Source: Deltaproteobacteria bacterium (GTDB lineage: Bacteria > Desulfobacterota > DSM-4660 > Desulfatiglandales > HGW-15). From it: DNA of 39,159 nt. This document shows, piece after piece, positions 25,873-34,560 of the stretch. The translations under genes and the position numbers were made by a program. The stretch is taken from assembly GCA_019308745.1 (NCBI GenBank), contig JAFDHO010000067.1, positions 1-39,159 of the forward strand, written 5' to 3'. Within the stretch, counting starts at the first letter, position 1. Each line of letters starts with the position of its first letter. Below the pieces are notes generated by a model, which was not told where the DNA came from, made no database searches, and saw only the letters and a list, made by a program, of their open reading frames with translations.

Positions 25873-25892
25873 ATGTTCAGGATAATGAACAT
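25873..25892. promoter_or_regulatory. Palindromic operator-like site B
   Basis: ATGTTCA and TGAACAT form perfect 7-base arms around GGATAA. The site is 192 bases from site A, with the same 6-base spacing between the GTTCA and TGAAC half-sites, and both sites are followed by related TTAG and GAATTC bases. A pair of sites this far apart could act through a DNA loop. Confidence 0.55.
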
Positions 25893-26219
25893 GCTTAGAA
25901 TTCTCCGCTGAGGTAGTCAGGTTTTGGGGGTTTTGGGGGTGGAGGCCTAATGGAACGGGGGTAAACTTCCCTGTCCCGGCGTCGTTTGTTCACAGCTTCT
26001 TGATATAAGGACTGAATTGTTCTATAAAAAGAGGGCTGCGGACTCGGAAGGGAGATGGGCGGGAGAGAGCTTTGTTTTATCCTGTCTCGGCCACGGGCGG
26101 ATCTTGCGAGTCCACATCCGGCAAGAGGGCAAGAGTTCGTTAAAAGAACCACCCCGAGGTTCCCTGTGCTCTCCAATGGGGGGCGGTAGCGCGAACCCCC
26201 AGTTCTGCAAAAGGAGCCT

Positions 26220-28463
26220 ATGGTCGACCTGCAAGAAACCAGTACCCAACCAAACAAAGGGCAATCACTCATCGAGCTCGAAGGCCTGGTGGAGAGGATT
26301 ACTTACTCCAACGAGGAGACGGGGTACACGGTGGCCAGAATGACCGTCCGGGGCCATCGCGACTGCGTGACCGTTGTGGGGAACCTCATATCGCCTGCAC
26401 CGGGTGAGACACTCCTCATGAAGGGCGTGTGGCAGGAGCACCCAAAGTTCGGCAGGCAGTTCAAGGTATACGATCACCACAAGCGGTTTCCGGCATCGAT
26501 TGAAGGAATCAAGAAGTACCTGGGGTCCGGTCTTATCAAAGGCATAGGCCCCGTTATGGCGTCGCGAATAGTGAATGAATTCGGCAAGGAGACCTTGAAG
26601 GTCATCGAGGGCCGCACAGAAGATCTGACCAGGATCCAGGGCATCGGACGAAAAAGGGTTGATATGATCAAAAATGCCTGGAGGGAGCAAAAGGAAATAA
26701 GGGAAGTCATGATGTTCCTTCAGCAGCACGGAATAAGCCCAGGCTATGCGACCAAGATATTCAAGAAGTATGGCTGGAATTCCATATCTGTAGTCACCAA
26801 GAATCCCTATAGGCTGGCTACGGAGGTCTTTGGTATTGGTTTTGTGACAGCAGACAATATAGCAGAAAAGCTCGGTTTTCAAAAGGACTCGCTCCCACGG
26901 GCGGAGGCGGGAATCCTCTATGTCCTGAACAGACTGACGGAGGAAGGCCATGTGTTCTACCCCTATGACCTCTTGATAGAAAAATGCCGTGACATGCTCG
27001 GGGTGGACAAAGAGATTATTCAAAGGGCCTTCAGTGCGGTTGTGCTGGAGAAAAAGGTGGCACTGGAAGATCTCAATCCGGATCTGAGTCGATTCGAGGC
27101 CAACCGGAAGGCCGTTTACCCGGGGCCCCTCTATACGGCAGAGAGGGGTATTGCCAGTCATTTGGGCCGCCTCATCCAAGGGAAAAAGAACATCAGGGAA
27201 ATTGACTTTGAGAAGGCTATAGCCTGGGTAGAAAAGCGCATTGGCCTCACCTTGGCCCAAAAACAGGCCGAGGCGGTGGGCAAGGCCGTGGCAGAGAAGG
27301 TCATGGTAATCACGGGGGGCCCGGGTACGGGAAAGACAACAATCATAAGGGCGGTCATTGAGATCTACAGGCAATTGGGCGCCAGGATAAGACTTGCCGC
27401 GCCAACGGGGAGGGCCTCTAAGAGGATGAGCGAGGCCACCGGCTACCCGGCTCAAACCCTGCACCGACTGCTGGAATTCAGCCCAAGGACCTGGCGATTT
27501 GAAAGGAATCAGGAGAGGCCGCTGAAGGTCGACGTCCTGGTGGTGGACGAAGTCTCCATGATCGATACGGTCCTGGCCTACCACCTCCTCTGCAGCCTCC
27601 CGTCAGGGGCCACGGTCATCTTCGTGGGGGACGAAAACCAGCTTCCCTCGGTGGGGGCAGGAAACGTGTTGAAGGATATCATCGACTCGGGTGTTGTTCC
27701 TGTCGTCGAACTCAAGGAGATCTTCCGACAATCGGTTGAAAGTCAAATAGTCATCAATGCCCACAGGATCAACAGCGGACGCATGCCCGAGGTGAGTCCA
27801 GCAGGGAAGAGATTGGAGGATTTCTATTTCATCGAGCAGGAAGATCCGGAGCAGGTCCTCAGCATCATCATGGAGTTGGTCCAAGAGAGGATTCCCAGAC
27901 GATTCAGGATGGACCCCATCAATGACATACAGATCCTCTCTCCGATGCACAAGGGAATCGTGGGCACGGACAATCTCAACAGAAGACTTCAGGGGGTCTT
28001 CAATCCTTCCGAAGACGAACTGGTTCGAGGCGGGAGGGCCTTTCGCTCAAAGGACAAGGTCATGCAGGTCAGAAACAACTATGAAAAGGAGGTCTTTAAC
28101 GGTGATATCGGTCGGATTGCAGCCATAGACATGGAAGGGCAGGAGCTGATCGTGAATTTCGACGGTGCCCGGGTCTCCTATGACTTCTCTGAACTGGACG
28201 AACTTGTCCTTGCCTATGCCATATCCGTCCATAAGTCCCAGGGGAGCGAATACCCGGCTGTCATCATCCCCTTGCTCCAGCAGCATTACATGCTCCTTCA
28301 GAGAAACTTGATCTACACGGCAGTGACTAGGGGAAAGAGGCTGGTCGTCATTGTGGGAAGCAAAAAGGCCCTGGCCATGGGTGTCAGAAACGACCGGATC
28401 ATGAAGAGATATACATACCTTTCGGAAAGACTGCGCAGCACAAGAACCCGAGGCAGGGTGTAG
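26220..28463 (+). CDS. recD2: RecD2-type ATP-dependent helicase
   Basis: The protein has 747 residues with the long N-terminal region of RecD2 (OB-like start, helix-hairpin-helix motifs at about 102-150: LIKGIGPVMASRIV and RIQGIGRKRVDMI). The superfamily 1 helicase core follows: Walker A ITGGPGTGKTTII (about 365), Walker B VLVVDEVSMID (about 438), GDENQLPSVGAG, and near the end YAISVHKSQGSEYPAVIIP. RecD2 is a 5'-3' helicase for DNA repair without RecB and RecC. AAAGGAG lies just before ATG 26220. Confidence 0.94.
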   Translation: MVDLQETSTQPNKGQSLIELEGLVERITYSNEETGYTVARMTVRGHRDCVTVVGNLISPAPGETLLMKGVWQEHPKFGRQFKVYDHHKRFPASIEGIKKYLGSGLIKGIGPVMASRIVNEFGKETLKVIEGRTEDLTRIQGIGRKRVDMIKNAWREQKEIREVMMFLQQHGISPGYATKIFKKYGWNSISVVTKNPYRLATEVFGIGFVTADNIAEKLGFQKDSLPRAEAGILYVLNRLTEEGHVFYPYDLLIEKCRDMLGVDKEIIQRAFSAVVLEKKVALEDLNPDLSRFEANRKAVYPGPLYTAERGIASHLGRLIQGKKNIREIDFEKAIAWVEKRIGLTLAQKQAEAVGKAVAEKVMVITGGPGTGKTTIIRAVIEIYRQLGARIRLAAPTGRASKRMSEATGYPAQTLHRLLEFSPRTWRFERNQERPLKVDVLVVDEVSMIDTVLAYHLLCSLPSGATVIFVGDENQLPSVGAGNVLKDIIDSGVVPVVELKEIFRQSVESQIVINAHRINSGRMPEVSPAGKRLEDFYFIEQEDPEQVLSIIMELVQERIPRRFRMDPINDIQILSPMHKGIVGTDNLNRRLQGVFNPSEDELVRGGRAFRSKDKVMQVRNNYEKEVFNGDIGRIAAIDMEGQELIVNFDGARVSYDFSELDELVLAYAISVHKSQGSEYPAVIIPLLQQHYMLLQRNLIYTAVTRGKRLVVIVGSKKALAMGVRNDRIMKRYTYLSERLRSTRTRGRV

Positions 28464-28549
28464 GGCATGCAAGAGGGAGTGAGATCCCGGAAATGAAGCT
28501 CACCGCAACAAGCTGCGGGCTACTCTGGCGAAGGCGACTCGTTTCGCTC

Positions 28550-29860
28550 CTATGACCTTTTTCTGAAAACCAGTCTGATGGGTGTAAGGCCAAGCTGGAA
28601 TCTTTCCCGGAATTGATTGATGAGGAATCGCTTGTATGAAAAATGGATGTCTTCCGGCCTGTTGACAAAGACGACGAATGTCGGGGGTCTCGTATCGGTT
28701 TGGGTTGCATAGAAGACCTTAACCCTTCCCCTGCCCGCCCTCGGCGGAGGATTCTTGGCAAGGATCTCTTCCACGGCCTTGTTCACGGCCCCGGTCCCGA
28801 CTCGGTGGGTGAACTGGCGGTACAGGGTGTCAATTGTGCTGAATAGCTTGGTTACCTTCTCGCCTGTGAGGGCGGAGAGGTTTACCCTGGGAGCGAAGGA
28901 GACGAATTGGAGTTGGCGGTCAATGGACTCATTCAGGCGCTTGATCCTTTCGGGGTGCCCCTTCAGGATGTCCCATTTGTTGACTGCGAGGATGACGCCC
29001 CGTCCCCTTTCCAGGGCATAACCGCAAACGTGGGCATCCTGTTCCACGATGCCTTCTCCCGCATCCAAAAGGACCACTGCGATATGGCATCGGTCAAGGC
29101 TCCTCAGGGATTTGATCATGGAAAACTTCTCGATCTTCTCTTTGACCCGCCCCCTTCGTCTGAGGCCCGCGGTGTCTATCAAGAGGTAATCCCTGCCTTG
29201 CCACGTGCACAGCGTGTCCACGGAATCCCGGGTGGTCCCGGGCAGGTCGCTGACGAGCAATCTCTCAAACCCCAGAATTCGGTTGATGAGGGATGACTTC
29301 CCGACGTTGGGTCTTCCGAGGATTGAGACCCTGATTCTGTCGTCTTTCTCCTCTTCCCTTTCATGTTCATGGACCCCCTCCAGGAGCGCTTCCATGAGGG
29401 ACTTGAGGCCGTATCCATGGGCCGCAGAAAGGGGATAGACCTTTTCAATGCCCAGGGCATAGAAATCCGAGAGCAGGCCGTCCTGTTCCGGGCCGTCAAT
29501 CTTGTTCACCGCCAGAAAGACATCCTTCTCGGCATGGCGGAGAAGCTCGGCAACATCCTGGTCCCCCGGCATCAGTCCCTGTCGGCCGTCGACCATAAAG
29601 ATGATCCTATCCGCCTCTTCTATGGCGAGGGCGATCTGCTCCTTTATCTTGTCATGGAAGGGCTGACCGTCCTTGTCATCAAATCCCCCGGTATCGATAA
29701 TGGTGATGCATTTGTCCTCCCAGCGAACAGGGGCGTATAAACGGTCTCTCGTAACACCCGGCTGGTTGTCCACGAGGGCATCCCTTGACCTGGAGAGCCT
29801 GTTAAAGAGCGTGGACTTTCCCACATTGGGTCTTCCCACTATGGCAATGGTGAGCGTCAT
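28550..29860 (-). CDS. der: GTPase Der (EngA)
   Basis: The protein has 436 residues with two tandem GTPase domains. GRPNVGKSTLFNRL near residue 8, DTGGF, and NKID mark the first; GRPNVGKSSLINRI, DTAGLRRRGR and NKWD mark the second. A C-terminal KH-like domain ends with the basic FRKRS tail. It acts in late 50S ribosomal subunit assembly and is normally essential. It is convergent with recD2 (86-base gap) and divergent from pyrG. Confidence 0.96.
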   Translation of the reverse strand: MTLTIAIVGRPNVGKSTLFNRLSRSRDALVDNQPGVTRDRLYAPVRWEDKCITIIDTGGFDDKDGQPFHDKIKEQIALAIEEADRIIFMVDGRQGLMPGDQDVAELLRHAEKDVFLAVNKIDGPEQDGLLSDFYALGIEKVYPLSAAHGYGLKSLMEALLEGVHEHEREEEKDDRIRVSILGRPNVGKSSLINRILGFERLLVSDLPGTTRDSVDTLCTWQGRDYLLIDTAGLRRRGRVKEKIEKFSMIKSLRSLDRCHIAVVLLDAGEGIVEQDAHVCGYALERGRGVILAVNKWDILKGHPERIKRLNESIDRQLQFVSFAPRVNLSALTGEKVTKLFSTIDTLYRQFTHRVGTGAVNKAVEEILAKNPPPRAGRGRVKVFYATQTDTRPPTFVVFVNRPEDIHFSYKRFLINQFRERFQLGLTPIRLVFRKRS

Positions 29861-30015
29861 GACTTCAGGCTATCTCCCCCCAAAAGTTCTTCTCTGCTAC
29901 GCGAAAAGAGGATACAACACGGGAAGCCTCAAAGGCCACAGAATTTTTGGCCTTGACTAAAAGCGGCGATCGGGATAAATAGAATACCAACAATTCTTGA
30001 GCAAGAATAATAAAA

Positions 30016-31614
30016 ATGCCCACCAAATACATTATTGTCACGGGTGGAGTCCTGTCAGGCCTGGGAAAAGGGATAGCCTCCGCCTCTATCGGCCAGCTCC
30101 TCTCATCCAGATTGAAGATTATCCCCCTCAAGTGTGACGGTTATCTCAACGTTGACCCGGGGACCATGAATCCCTTCGAACACGGAGAGGTCTTTGTGCT
30201 GGATGACGGGGGAGAGGTTGACATGGATTTCGGGCACTATGAGAGATTTCTGGGGGTGACCTGCAAATCAAAGTGGAACCTGACAATGGGCAAGGTCTTT
30301 GACGTGGTCAGGCAGAAGGAGAGGAGGGGCGACTACCTCGGAAAAACCGTCCAATATATTCCCCACGTGACCGATGTAATCAAGAGTCATATCTTCGAGG
30401 TGGCGAAGGAGGAGTCTGCAGACCTGGTGATCGTGGAGATCGGGGGGACGGTAGGCGATATTGAAAACGAGTTATTCCTGGAATCCATGAGGCAGGTGAA
30501 GGAGGATGTGGGCAGGGAGAACATCATCTATATCCACCTCACCTATGTGCCGATCCCCTACGGAGTGAACGAGCAAAAATCCAAGCCCACACAGCAGAGC
30601 GTCAATCTTCTCAAACAAAGGGGCATATTCCCCGATGTCATCATAGGTCGATGCTCCCAGTTTCTGACCAAGGAAATCAAGGCCAAGATATCCAATTTTT
30701 GCGATGTTGAACCCGACGCCGTTATCACCGGGCTCGATGTGGAAGACATCTATGAAATCCCGCTGATCTTCGAGCAGGAAGGGTTGGCGGAGATCCTCCA
30801 CAAGAAACTCAATATCTACAGCCCACCCGACCTGAGGAAGTGGAAGCAGTTGATAGAAAACCTGCGCAATCCCACGAGAGAAGTAACCGTGGCAATGTGC
30901 GGGAAATACACGAAATTGGAGGATTCGTACGCCTCAATCATAGAGTCTTTCAATCACTGTTCGGCTCACCTGGGCTGCAAGATAAACCTCAAGTGGGTAG
31001 AGACGACCAACCTGGAGGACGCCTCCTTCTTGGACGATATTGACGGTCTGGTCGTGCCGGGCGGATTCGGCTCCAGGGGGACCGAAGGAAAGATAGAGGT
31101 CATACGGTTGGCACGGGAGAGGAATATACCCTTCCTGGGCCTATGCCTCGGGTTGCAGTTGGCGGTGATCGAATTTGCGCGACACGTGTGCGGGATGGAG
31201 GGGGCGAACTCCACGGAAATGGACCCGAATACTCCCTATCCGGTGATTGATATCCTTCCGGAGCAAAGAGGCATCACTGAAAAAGGGGGGACAATGAGGT
31301 TGGGGGCGTACCCTGCCGTGCTCAAGAACGGGACATTGACGAGGGCCCTTTATGGGTCGGCAGAGGTCTCTGAGAGACATCGGCACAGATATGAAGTCAA
31401 CCCGGAATTCCATAAGATGATTGCGGATCATGGAATGATCTTCTCGGGATGTTCGCCAGACGGCAGGCTCGTAGAATTCATAGAGCTGCCGGACCTGAAG
31501 TTTTTCGTTGCCACCCAGGCTCATCCGGAACTGAAGTCAAGGATGGAAGCACCCGCCCCTCTCTTCCACGGGTTTGTAAAGGCCTGCATGGATCAAAAGA
31601 ACGCCATGACTTAG
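30016..31614 (+). CDS. pyrG: CTP synthase
   Basis: The protein has 532 residues. The synthetase half opens with KYIIVTGGVLSGLGKGIASASIG, NVDPGTMNPFEHGEVFVLDDG and FGHYERFLG. The glutaminase half has PGGFGSRGTEGK, nucleophile Cys in GLCLGLQLAV (about 377), and QAHPELKSR. It makes CTP from UTP, glutamine and ATP in the cytoplasm. The N-terminal part (IIPLKCDGYLNVDPG, DDGGEVDMDFG) departs from the usual bacterial form and reads more like the archaeal type; that is an impression from memory. The ribosome site before ATG 30016 is weak. Confidence 0.95.
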   Translation: MPTKYIIVTGGVLSGLGKGIASASIGQLLSSRLKIIPLKCDGYLNVDPGTMNPFEHGEVFVLDDGGEVDMDFGHYERFLGVTCKSKWNLTMGKVFDVVRQKERRGDYLGKTVQYIPHVTDVIKSHIFEVAKEESADLVIVEIGGTVGDIENELFLESMRQVKEDVGRENIIYIHLTYVPIPYGVNEQKSKPTQQSVNLLKQRGIFPDVIIGRCSQFLTKEIKAKISNFCDVEPDAVITGLDVEDIYEIPLIFEQEGLAEILHKKLNIYSPPDLRKWKQLIENLRNPTREVTVAMCGKYTKLEDSYASIIESFNHCSAHLGCKINLKWVETTNLEDASFLDDIDGLVVPGGFGSRGTEGKIEVIRLARERNIPFLGLCLGLQLAVIEFARHVCGMEGANSTEMDPNTPYPVIDILPEQRGITEKGGTMRLGAYPAVLKNGTLTRALYGSAEVSERHRHRYEVNPEFHKMIADHGMIFSGCSPDGRLVEFIELPDLKFFVATQAHPELKSRMEAPAPLFHGFVKACMDQKNAMT

Positions 31615-31670
31615 GCAACAGCTTGAAACGGCCTGTGAAAGGTGACCGATCTACTCCGACTTTGGACCGA

Positions 31671-31685
31671 GGCAACCATGTTGCC
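31671..31685. repeat. Small palindromic repeat, copy 1
   Basis: GGCAACCATGTTGCC is a perfect palindrome with 6-base arms. The 18-base core GAGGCAACCATGTTGCCG is repeated exactly at 33136-33153. It lies in the 203-base gap after pyrG. It may be a REP-type extragenic element. Confidence 0.6.
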
Positions 31686-31729
31686 GGCCTTCCACCGACA
31701 CGGTCGGCTCGCTCCATATTCTGGCCCGA

Positions 31730-31744
31730 GGTAACTGCGTTGCC
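31730..31744. repeat. Small palindromic repeat, diverged copy 2
   Basis: GGTAACTGCGTTGCC within GAGGTAACTGCGTTGCCGG resembles copy 1 with one arm mismatch and a changed centre. It lies 59 bases from copy 1 in the same gap, between pyrG and the zinc-ribbon gene. Confidence 0.45.
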
Positions 31745-31817
31745 GGCTCCAAGATGTGATTTTTCAAAGGTCTCTTGATGCATTCTTTAAGAAAAGGAAG
31801 TCGCATGGTGATATACA

Positions 31818-32171
31818 ATGGACAGGAAGTACAGGGTTGTCTTTCTGAGCCTGATTGAGGGCGAGGACACCTTCAAAGAAAACATGACCCGACTTGGAGT
31901 CCCCCCTGAGACCGCTCAGACCATAATCCAAAGGGCCCCGGTCATATTGAAGAGAGATATGCCCCTGGCCGAGGCAAGGCATTATGCCGAGGCAGTGCAG
32001 TCTGCGGGAGGCAGGGTGAGGATCCAAGATGACGGCCTGACGGAGGAGGGCCAGAGGAACTTCAAGCAAATCGAGGTAATGCCCATGGACCATTTCACCA
32101 GGTGCGTGCGATGCGGCTATATGCAGCTTAAGAAACCCAGGTGCGAGAGATGCGGTCACCACCTCGATTGA
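31818..32171 (+). CDS. Small protein with C-terminal zinc ribbon
   Basis: The protein has 117 residues. The first 70 have a pattern (YRVVFLSLIEGEDTFKENMTRLGV, then PLAEARHYAEAVQSAGGRVRI) that resembles the ribosomal protein L7/L12 C-terminal-like fold seen in other small deltaproteobacterial proteins. The end carries a zinc ribbon, CVRCGYMQLKKPRCERCGHHLD. The role is unknown. It is followed by a short conserved-type gene after 33 bases, probably in one transcript. Confidence 0.75.
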   Translation: MDRKYRVVFLSLIEGEDTFKENMTRLGVPPETAQTIIQRAPVILKRDMPLAEARHYAEAVQSAGGRVRIQDDGLTEEGQRNFKQIEVMPMDHFTRCVRCGYMQLKKPRCERCGHHLD

Positions 32172-32204
32172 TGACGGGGTAAGTTCAGGGGAAGGGGCTC
32201 AAAA

Positions 32205-32747
32205 GTGTCTCGTAAGGTTATCCGGTTGAGTGACGCTCGCTTGGAAAAGAATGCCAGGCGGGCATTTCGAAATTGGGAGAGTGAATTTGGAGAGCCATTC
32301 GGCCTGGACACGACCCTTGGCCAAATCTCCGCCAAGACCCTTGCCCTCCTGGCAGAGGGGAGGAACAAGAGCACCTTCTACTTGCTGGATCTGATAATGA
32401 ATCTCCAGGGAATGGGGTCAGGCTTCGATTTTGGTGGCCGGTCACCAAAGGAACAGATCGCTATTATGGATCGCCATCTCTTTCTGCTGGACCTGATCCG
32501 CTACGAGTACATGAAAAGGTTGGGCTGGCTTGAAAGCTACCCGGGCGAGGAATCTACCCTGGTGGAACTTGTGATCAATTTTGAGAAGCTGGCCCCGGGT
32601 CTCAAGGCAGATACCCCGGCCCTCGACCCGAATCATCCCGCCTACGGGGTCTTTCGCTCAGCAAGCATCTTGGAAAAGGAGGAGCTGATAAGGAAATTGA
32701 TCCCCAGGGCCCTGGAAAAGATTCAGGATTCTTCTTCGACCCTGTAA
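32205..32747 (+). CDS. Uncharacterised soluble protein
   Basis: The protein has 180 residues from GTG 32205, preceded by GAAGGGG. It looks helical and soluble, with no membrane segment or known catalytic motif; recognisable pieces include ARRAFRNWESEFGEPFGLDTT and IRYEYMKRLGWLESYPGEES. I do not recognise a family. Its last 25 bases overlap the 3' end of the convergent EF-like gene. Confidence 0.75.
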   Translation: MSRKVIRLSDARLEKNARRAFRNWESEFGEPFGLDTTLGQISAKTLALLAEGRNKSTFYLLDLIMNLQGMGSGFDFGGRSPKEQIAIMDRHLFLLDLIRYEYMKRLGWLESYPGEESTLVELVINFEKLAPGLKADTPALDPNHPAYGVFRSASILEKEELIRKLIPRALEKIQDSSSTL

Positions 32748-32986
32748 ACCTTATCGTTTTCCCTGACCCGTTCCTTCACCTTGATCCCTATCAGGTCTCC
32801 GACCTTGGCCTCATCGATCGCCTGATTGTCCTTTTCCATGCTCGTCACTTCTTCGGAGAAGTCCGTGGTGTGGCCCTTATACTTGAGGACGTCTCCCTTC
32901 CGGATCGACCCACTGGTCACCTCGATGGCAGCCACGCTGGGCTTGGAAAAGAACTTGACGACAACCCCCACTTGTTCCTCAGCCAT
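32723..32986 (-). CDS. Elongation-factor-Tu domain-2-like small protein
   Basis: The protein has 87 residues with the beta-barrel pattern of translation-factor domain 2: EEQVGVVVKFFSKPSVAAIEVTSG, IRKGDVLKYKGHTTDFSEEVTSME, AKVGDLIGIKVKERVRENDKVYRV. Such stand-alone proteins are known in bacteria and archaea but their job is unclear. AGGAGG precedes ATG 32986. It overlaps the convergent upstream gene by 25 bases. Confidence 0.82.
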   Translation of the reverse strand: MAEEQVGVVVKFFSKPSVAAIEVTSGSIRKGDVLKYKGHTTDFSEEVTSMEKDNQAIDEAKVGDLIGIKVKERVRENDKVYRVEEES

Positions 32987-33435
32987 AATGGAACCTCCTG
33001 TTCAGTGCCCTTTAAGCGGGCTAGGGTTATTTGTCAACGGGCCTTTGCCCGAACACCACTTTATATGGCTGCACCTTGAACAGAGAGTACCAGATCATTC
33101 TCTGGCAAGGCAGCCCTGCTACGTCCATTTGGAGTGAGGCAACCATGTTGCCGCTATTGTGGTCCTTTGATCGAGGCACCGGAAATATCCCTTCCAAAAC
33201 AGGGAGTCCATAGGGGCAGTTTAGAGAAATTAGCTTAAATATATATGGGTTAGCAATGTGCTTGTCAAGCAATCATTTTGGCACAATATCCGAGGAAACA
33301 GCAGGGTTAGGCTTTCCATTTGAGGGGTTTTCCTTTATTATTGATTAAAACCATCTATCCCCCGGATCTGCACGGGATTCATGAGCATGTTGAGGGGGGA
33401 GAGAGCCGCGAGAGATTCGTCGGCCCGGAGGTAAG
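32987..33435. other. 449-bp gap with palindrome copy 3
   Basis: No credible gene lies here. The stretch holds the third GAGGCAACCATGTTGCCG copy and an AT-rich patch (33230-33345) that may contain promoters for the EF-like gene or the Nudix gene. I see no RNA gene. Confidence 0.5.
33138..33152. repeat. Small palindromic repeat, copy 3
   Basis: GGCAACCATGTTGCC again, with the flanking GA and G identical to copy 1 and a related TTTGGA before it. It is in the long spacer between the EF-like gene and the Nudix gene. Confidence 0.6.
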
Positions 33436-34038
33436 GTGAAAGAGAAAGACTTGGCGGGCATAATCAGATATGTTCTGGGGAACAGGGAACCCGGGGCCAT
33501 CGAGGATGAAGAAGGCCTGTATCGACACGCGTCGGTCTTGATCCCCCTGTTCAGCCACAACGGAGAGTACAGGGTCCTTTTGACCAAGAGGACGACCAGG
33601 GTAGAGGAGCACAAGGGACAAATATCCTTTCCGGGTGGCTCGGTTGACAGGGATGACCAAAGCTACGAGGAAACAGCCCTCAGAGAGGCCCAGGAGGAGA
33701 TAGGCCTGAAAAGAGAGGATGTCACCATCCTGGGCAGGACCGATGACACCCTGACCCTGGCCTCCAACTTCATTATCCATCCCTTCGTGGGGGTCCTGCC
33801 ATACCCCTATCCCTTCCGGGTCAACTCGTTCGAGGTGAAGAGGATCCTTGAGGTCCCATTTGATTTTTTCCTTGAGAGGACATTGAAGTATCACACAGGA
33901 CAGATCGAAGAGAAGGGTCAGGTGTACGAGGGTCCTGTCTATCACTACCAGGGAGACGTCATCTGGGGCGCAACGGCCAAGATCCTGGAAAATTTGGTAA
34001 ACATATTGAAAACAGACTTGCTTGAGCGCGGCAATTAG
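33436..34038 (+). CDS. Nudix hydrolase, CoA pyrophosphatase-like
   Basis: The protein has 200 residues. The Nudix box region reads GGSVDRDDQSYEETALREAQEEIGL, matching GX5EX7REUXEEXGU, and the preceding LLTKRTTRVEEHKGQISFPGG is the signature that marks CoA/acyl-CoA diphosphatases (NudL/NUDT7 group). The start is GTG 33436, with GGAGG four bases upstream. The tRNA-Pro gene follows after 16 bases. Confidence 0.9.
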   Translation: MKEKDLAGIIRYVLGNREPGAIEDEEGLYRHASVLIPLFSHNGEYRVLLTKRTTRVEEHKGQISFPGGSVDRDDQSYEETALREAQEEIGLKREDVTILGRTDDTLTLASNFIIHPFVGVLPYPYPFRVNSFEVKRILEVPFDFFLERTLKYHTGQIEEKGQVYEGPVYHYQGDVIWGATAKILENLVNILKTDLLERGN

Positions 34039-34054
34039 GCTATATTCTCCCTGT

Positions 34055-34131
34055 CGGGACGTGGCTCAGTCTGGTAGAGCACCGCGTTCGGGACGCGGGA
34101 GTCGCTGGTTCAAATCCAGTCGTCCCGACCA
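34055..34131 (+). tRNA. tRNA-Pro (anticodon CGG)
   Basis: A 77-base cloverleaf can be drawn by eye. The acceptor stem CGGGACG pairs with CGTCCCG, then A and an encoded CCA. The D arm is GCTCAGTCTGGTAGAGC, the anticodon stem CCGCG/CGCGG holds TTCGGGA with anticodon CGG, and the T arm CTGGTTCAAATCCAG is canonical. It is 16 bases after the Nudix gene and ahead of a rho-independent terminator. Confidence 0.97.
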
Positions 34132-34146
34132 CTGAAGGTAAATAAG

Positions 34147-34185
34147 ATCAGCCAGTTACACTTTGATTCGTGGCTGATTTTTTTT
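34147..34185 (+). terminator. Rho-independent terminator after tRNA-Pro
   Basis: The stem ATCAGCCA pairs with TGGCTGAT, followed directly by a run of T residues. It is placed 15 bases after the tRNA 3' end, as expected for the tRNA transcript. Confidence 0.88.
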
Positions 34186-34216
34186 GCGAATTCTTTGCCC
34201 TCCTGCAATAATGGCT

Positions 34217-34420
34217 TCAAAACCCCCCAGAGCTTACAAGCCTTGCAAAATGTTCAAAGGATCTATCGTAGGTTGCCTCCGCGTTTTTCGGGAAACAGCA
34301 GCCCGGAAGCTCTCTCATCTTCAGGTGGTAGGAGATACACTCACAGCAGTTTCCCTTGCGGGGGCAGGGGTCATAGGTGCATGCGCATTTCTTGATATTC
34401 TCTTCTTTCCGGCAATCCAT
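34217..34420 (-). CDS. Small Cys-rich protein (DUF6485-like)
   Basis: The protein has 67 residues from ATG 34420, with GAGGAG nine bases upstream. MDCRKEENIKKCACTYDPCPRKGNCCECISYH gives the Cys-rich start, and PGCCFPKNAEATYDRSFEHFARL the conserved end. The layout matches a short Cys-rich domain family I know as DUF6485 (the number is from memory). It is common in deltaproteobacteria and Firmicutes; the function is unknown, probably metal binding. Confidence 0.85.
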   Translation of the reverse strand: MDCRKEENIKKCACTYDPCPRKGNCCECISYHLKMRELPGCCFPKNAEATYDRSFEHFARLVSSGGF

Positions 34421-34560
34421 AGGCAAGTTCTCCTCTGATCCCACCCGGGTCTCTTCATGCCCCTACCCGATGCATGGTTACAACGGCGGTCGAGCTCCTG
34501 AACAGTGATCTCTTGTACCCTACACTTAGAGTCCTAAAGGGAGTCGGGAAAGGCCTCTCT

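Larger units (their letters stand above)
25631..26219. other. Divergent 589-bp regulatory region
   Basis: This region separates the ferredoxin/metV operon (minus) from recD2 (plus). It holds two GTTCA palindromes (25681-25698 and 25873-25892), an AT-rich stretch around 25710-25790, and a small possible leader (ATG 25744 with AGAGGA upstream, only ten codons). I see no convincing protein gene. Confidence 0.6.

Noticed and set aside
26265-27584. Open minus-strand frame of 439 codons within recD2
   Set aside because: It is the antisense of an unmistakable helicase and has no family features.
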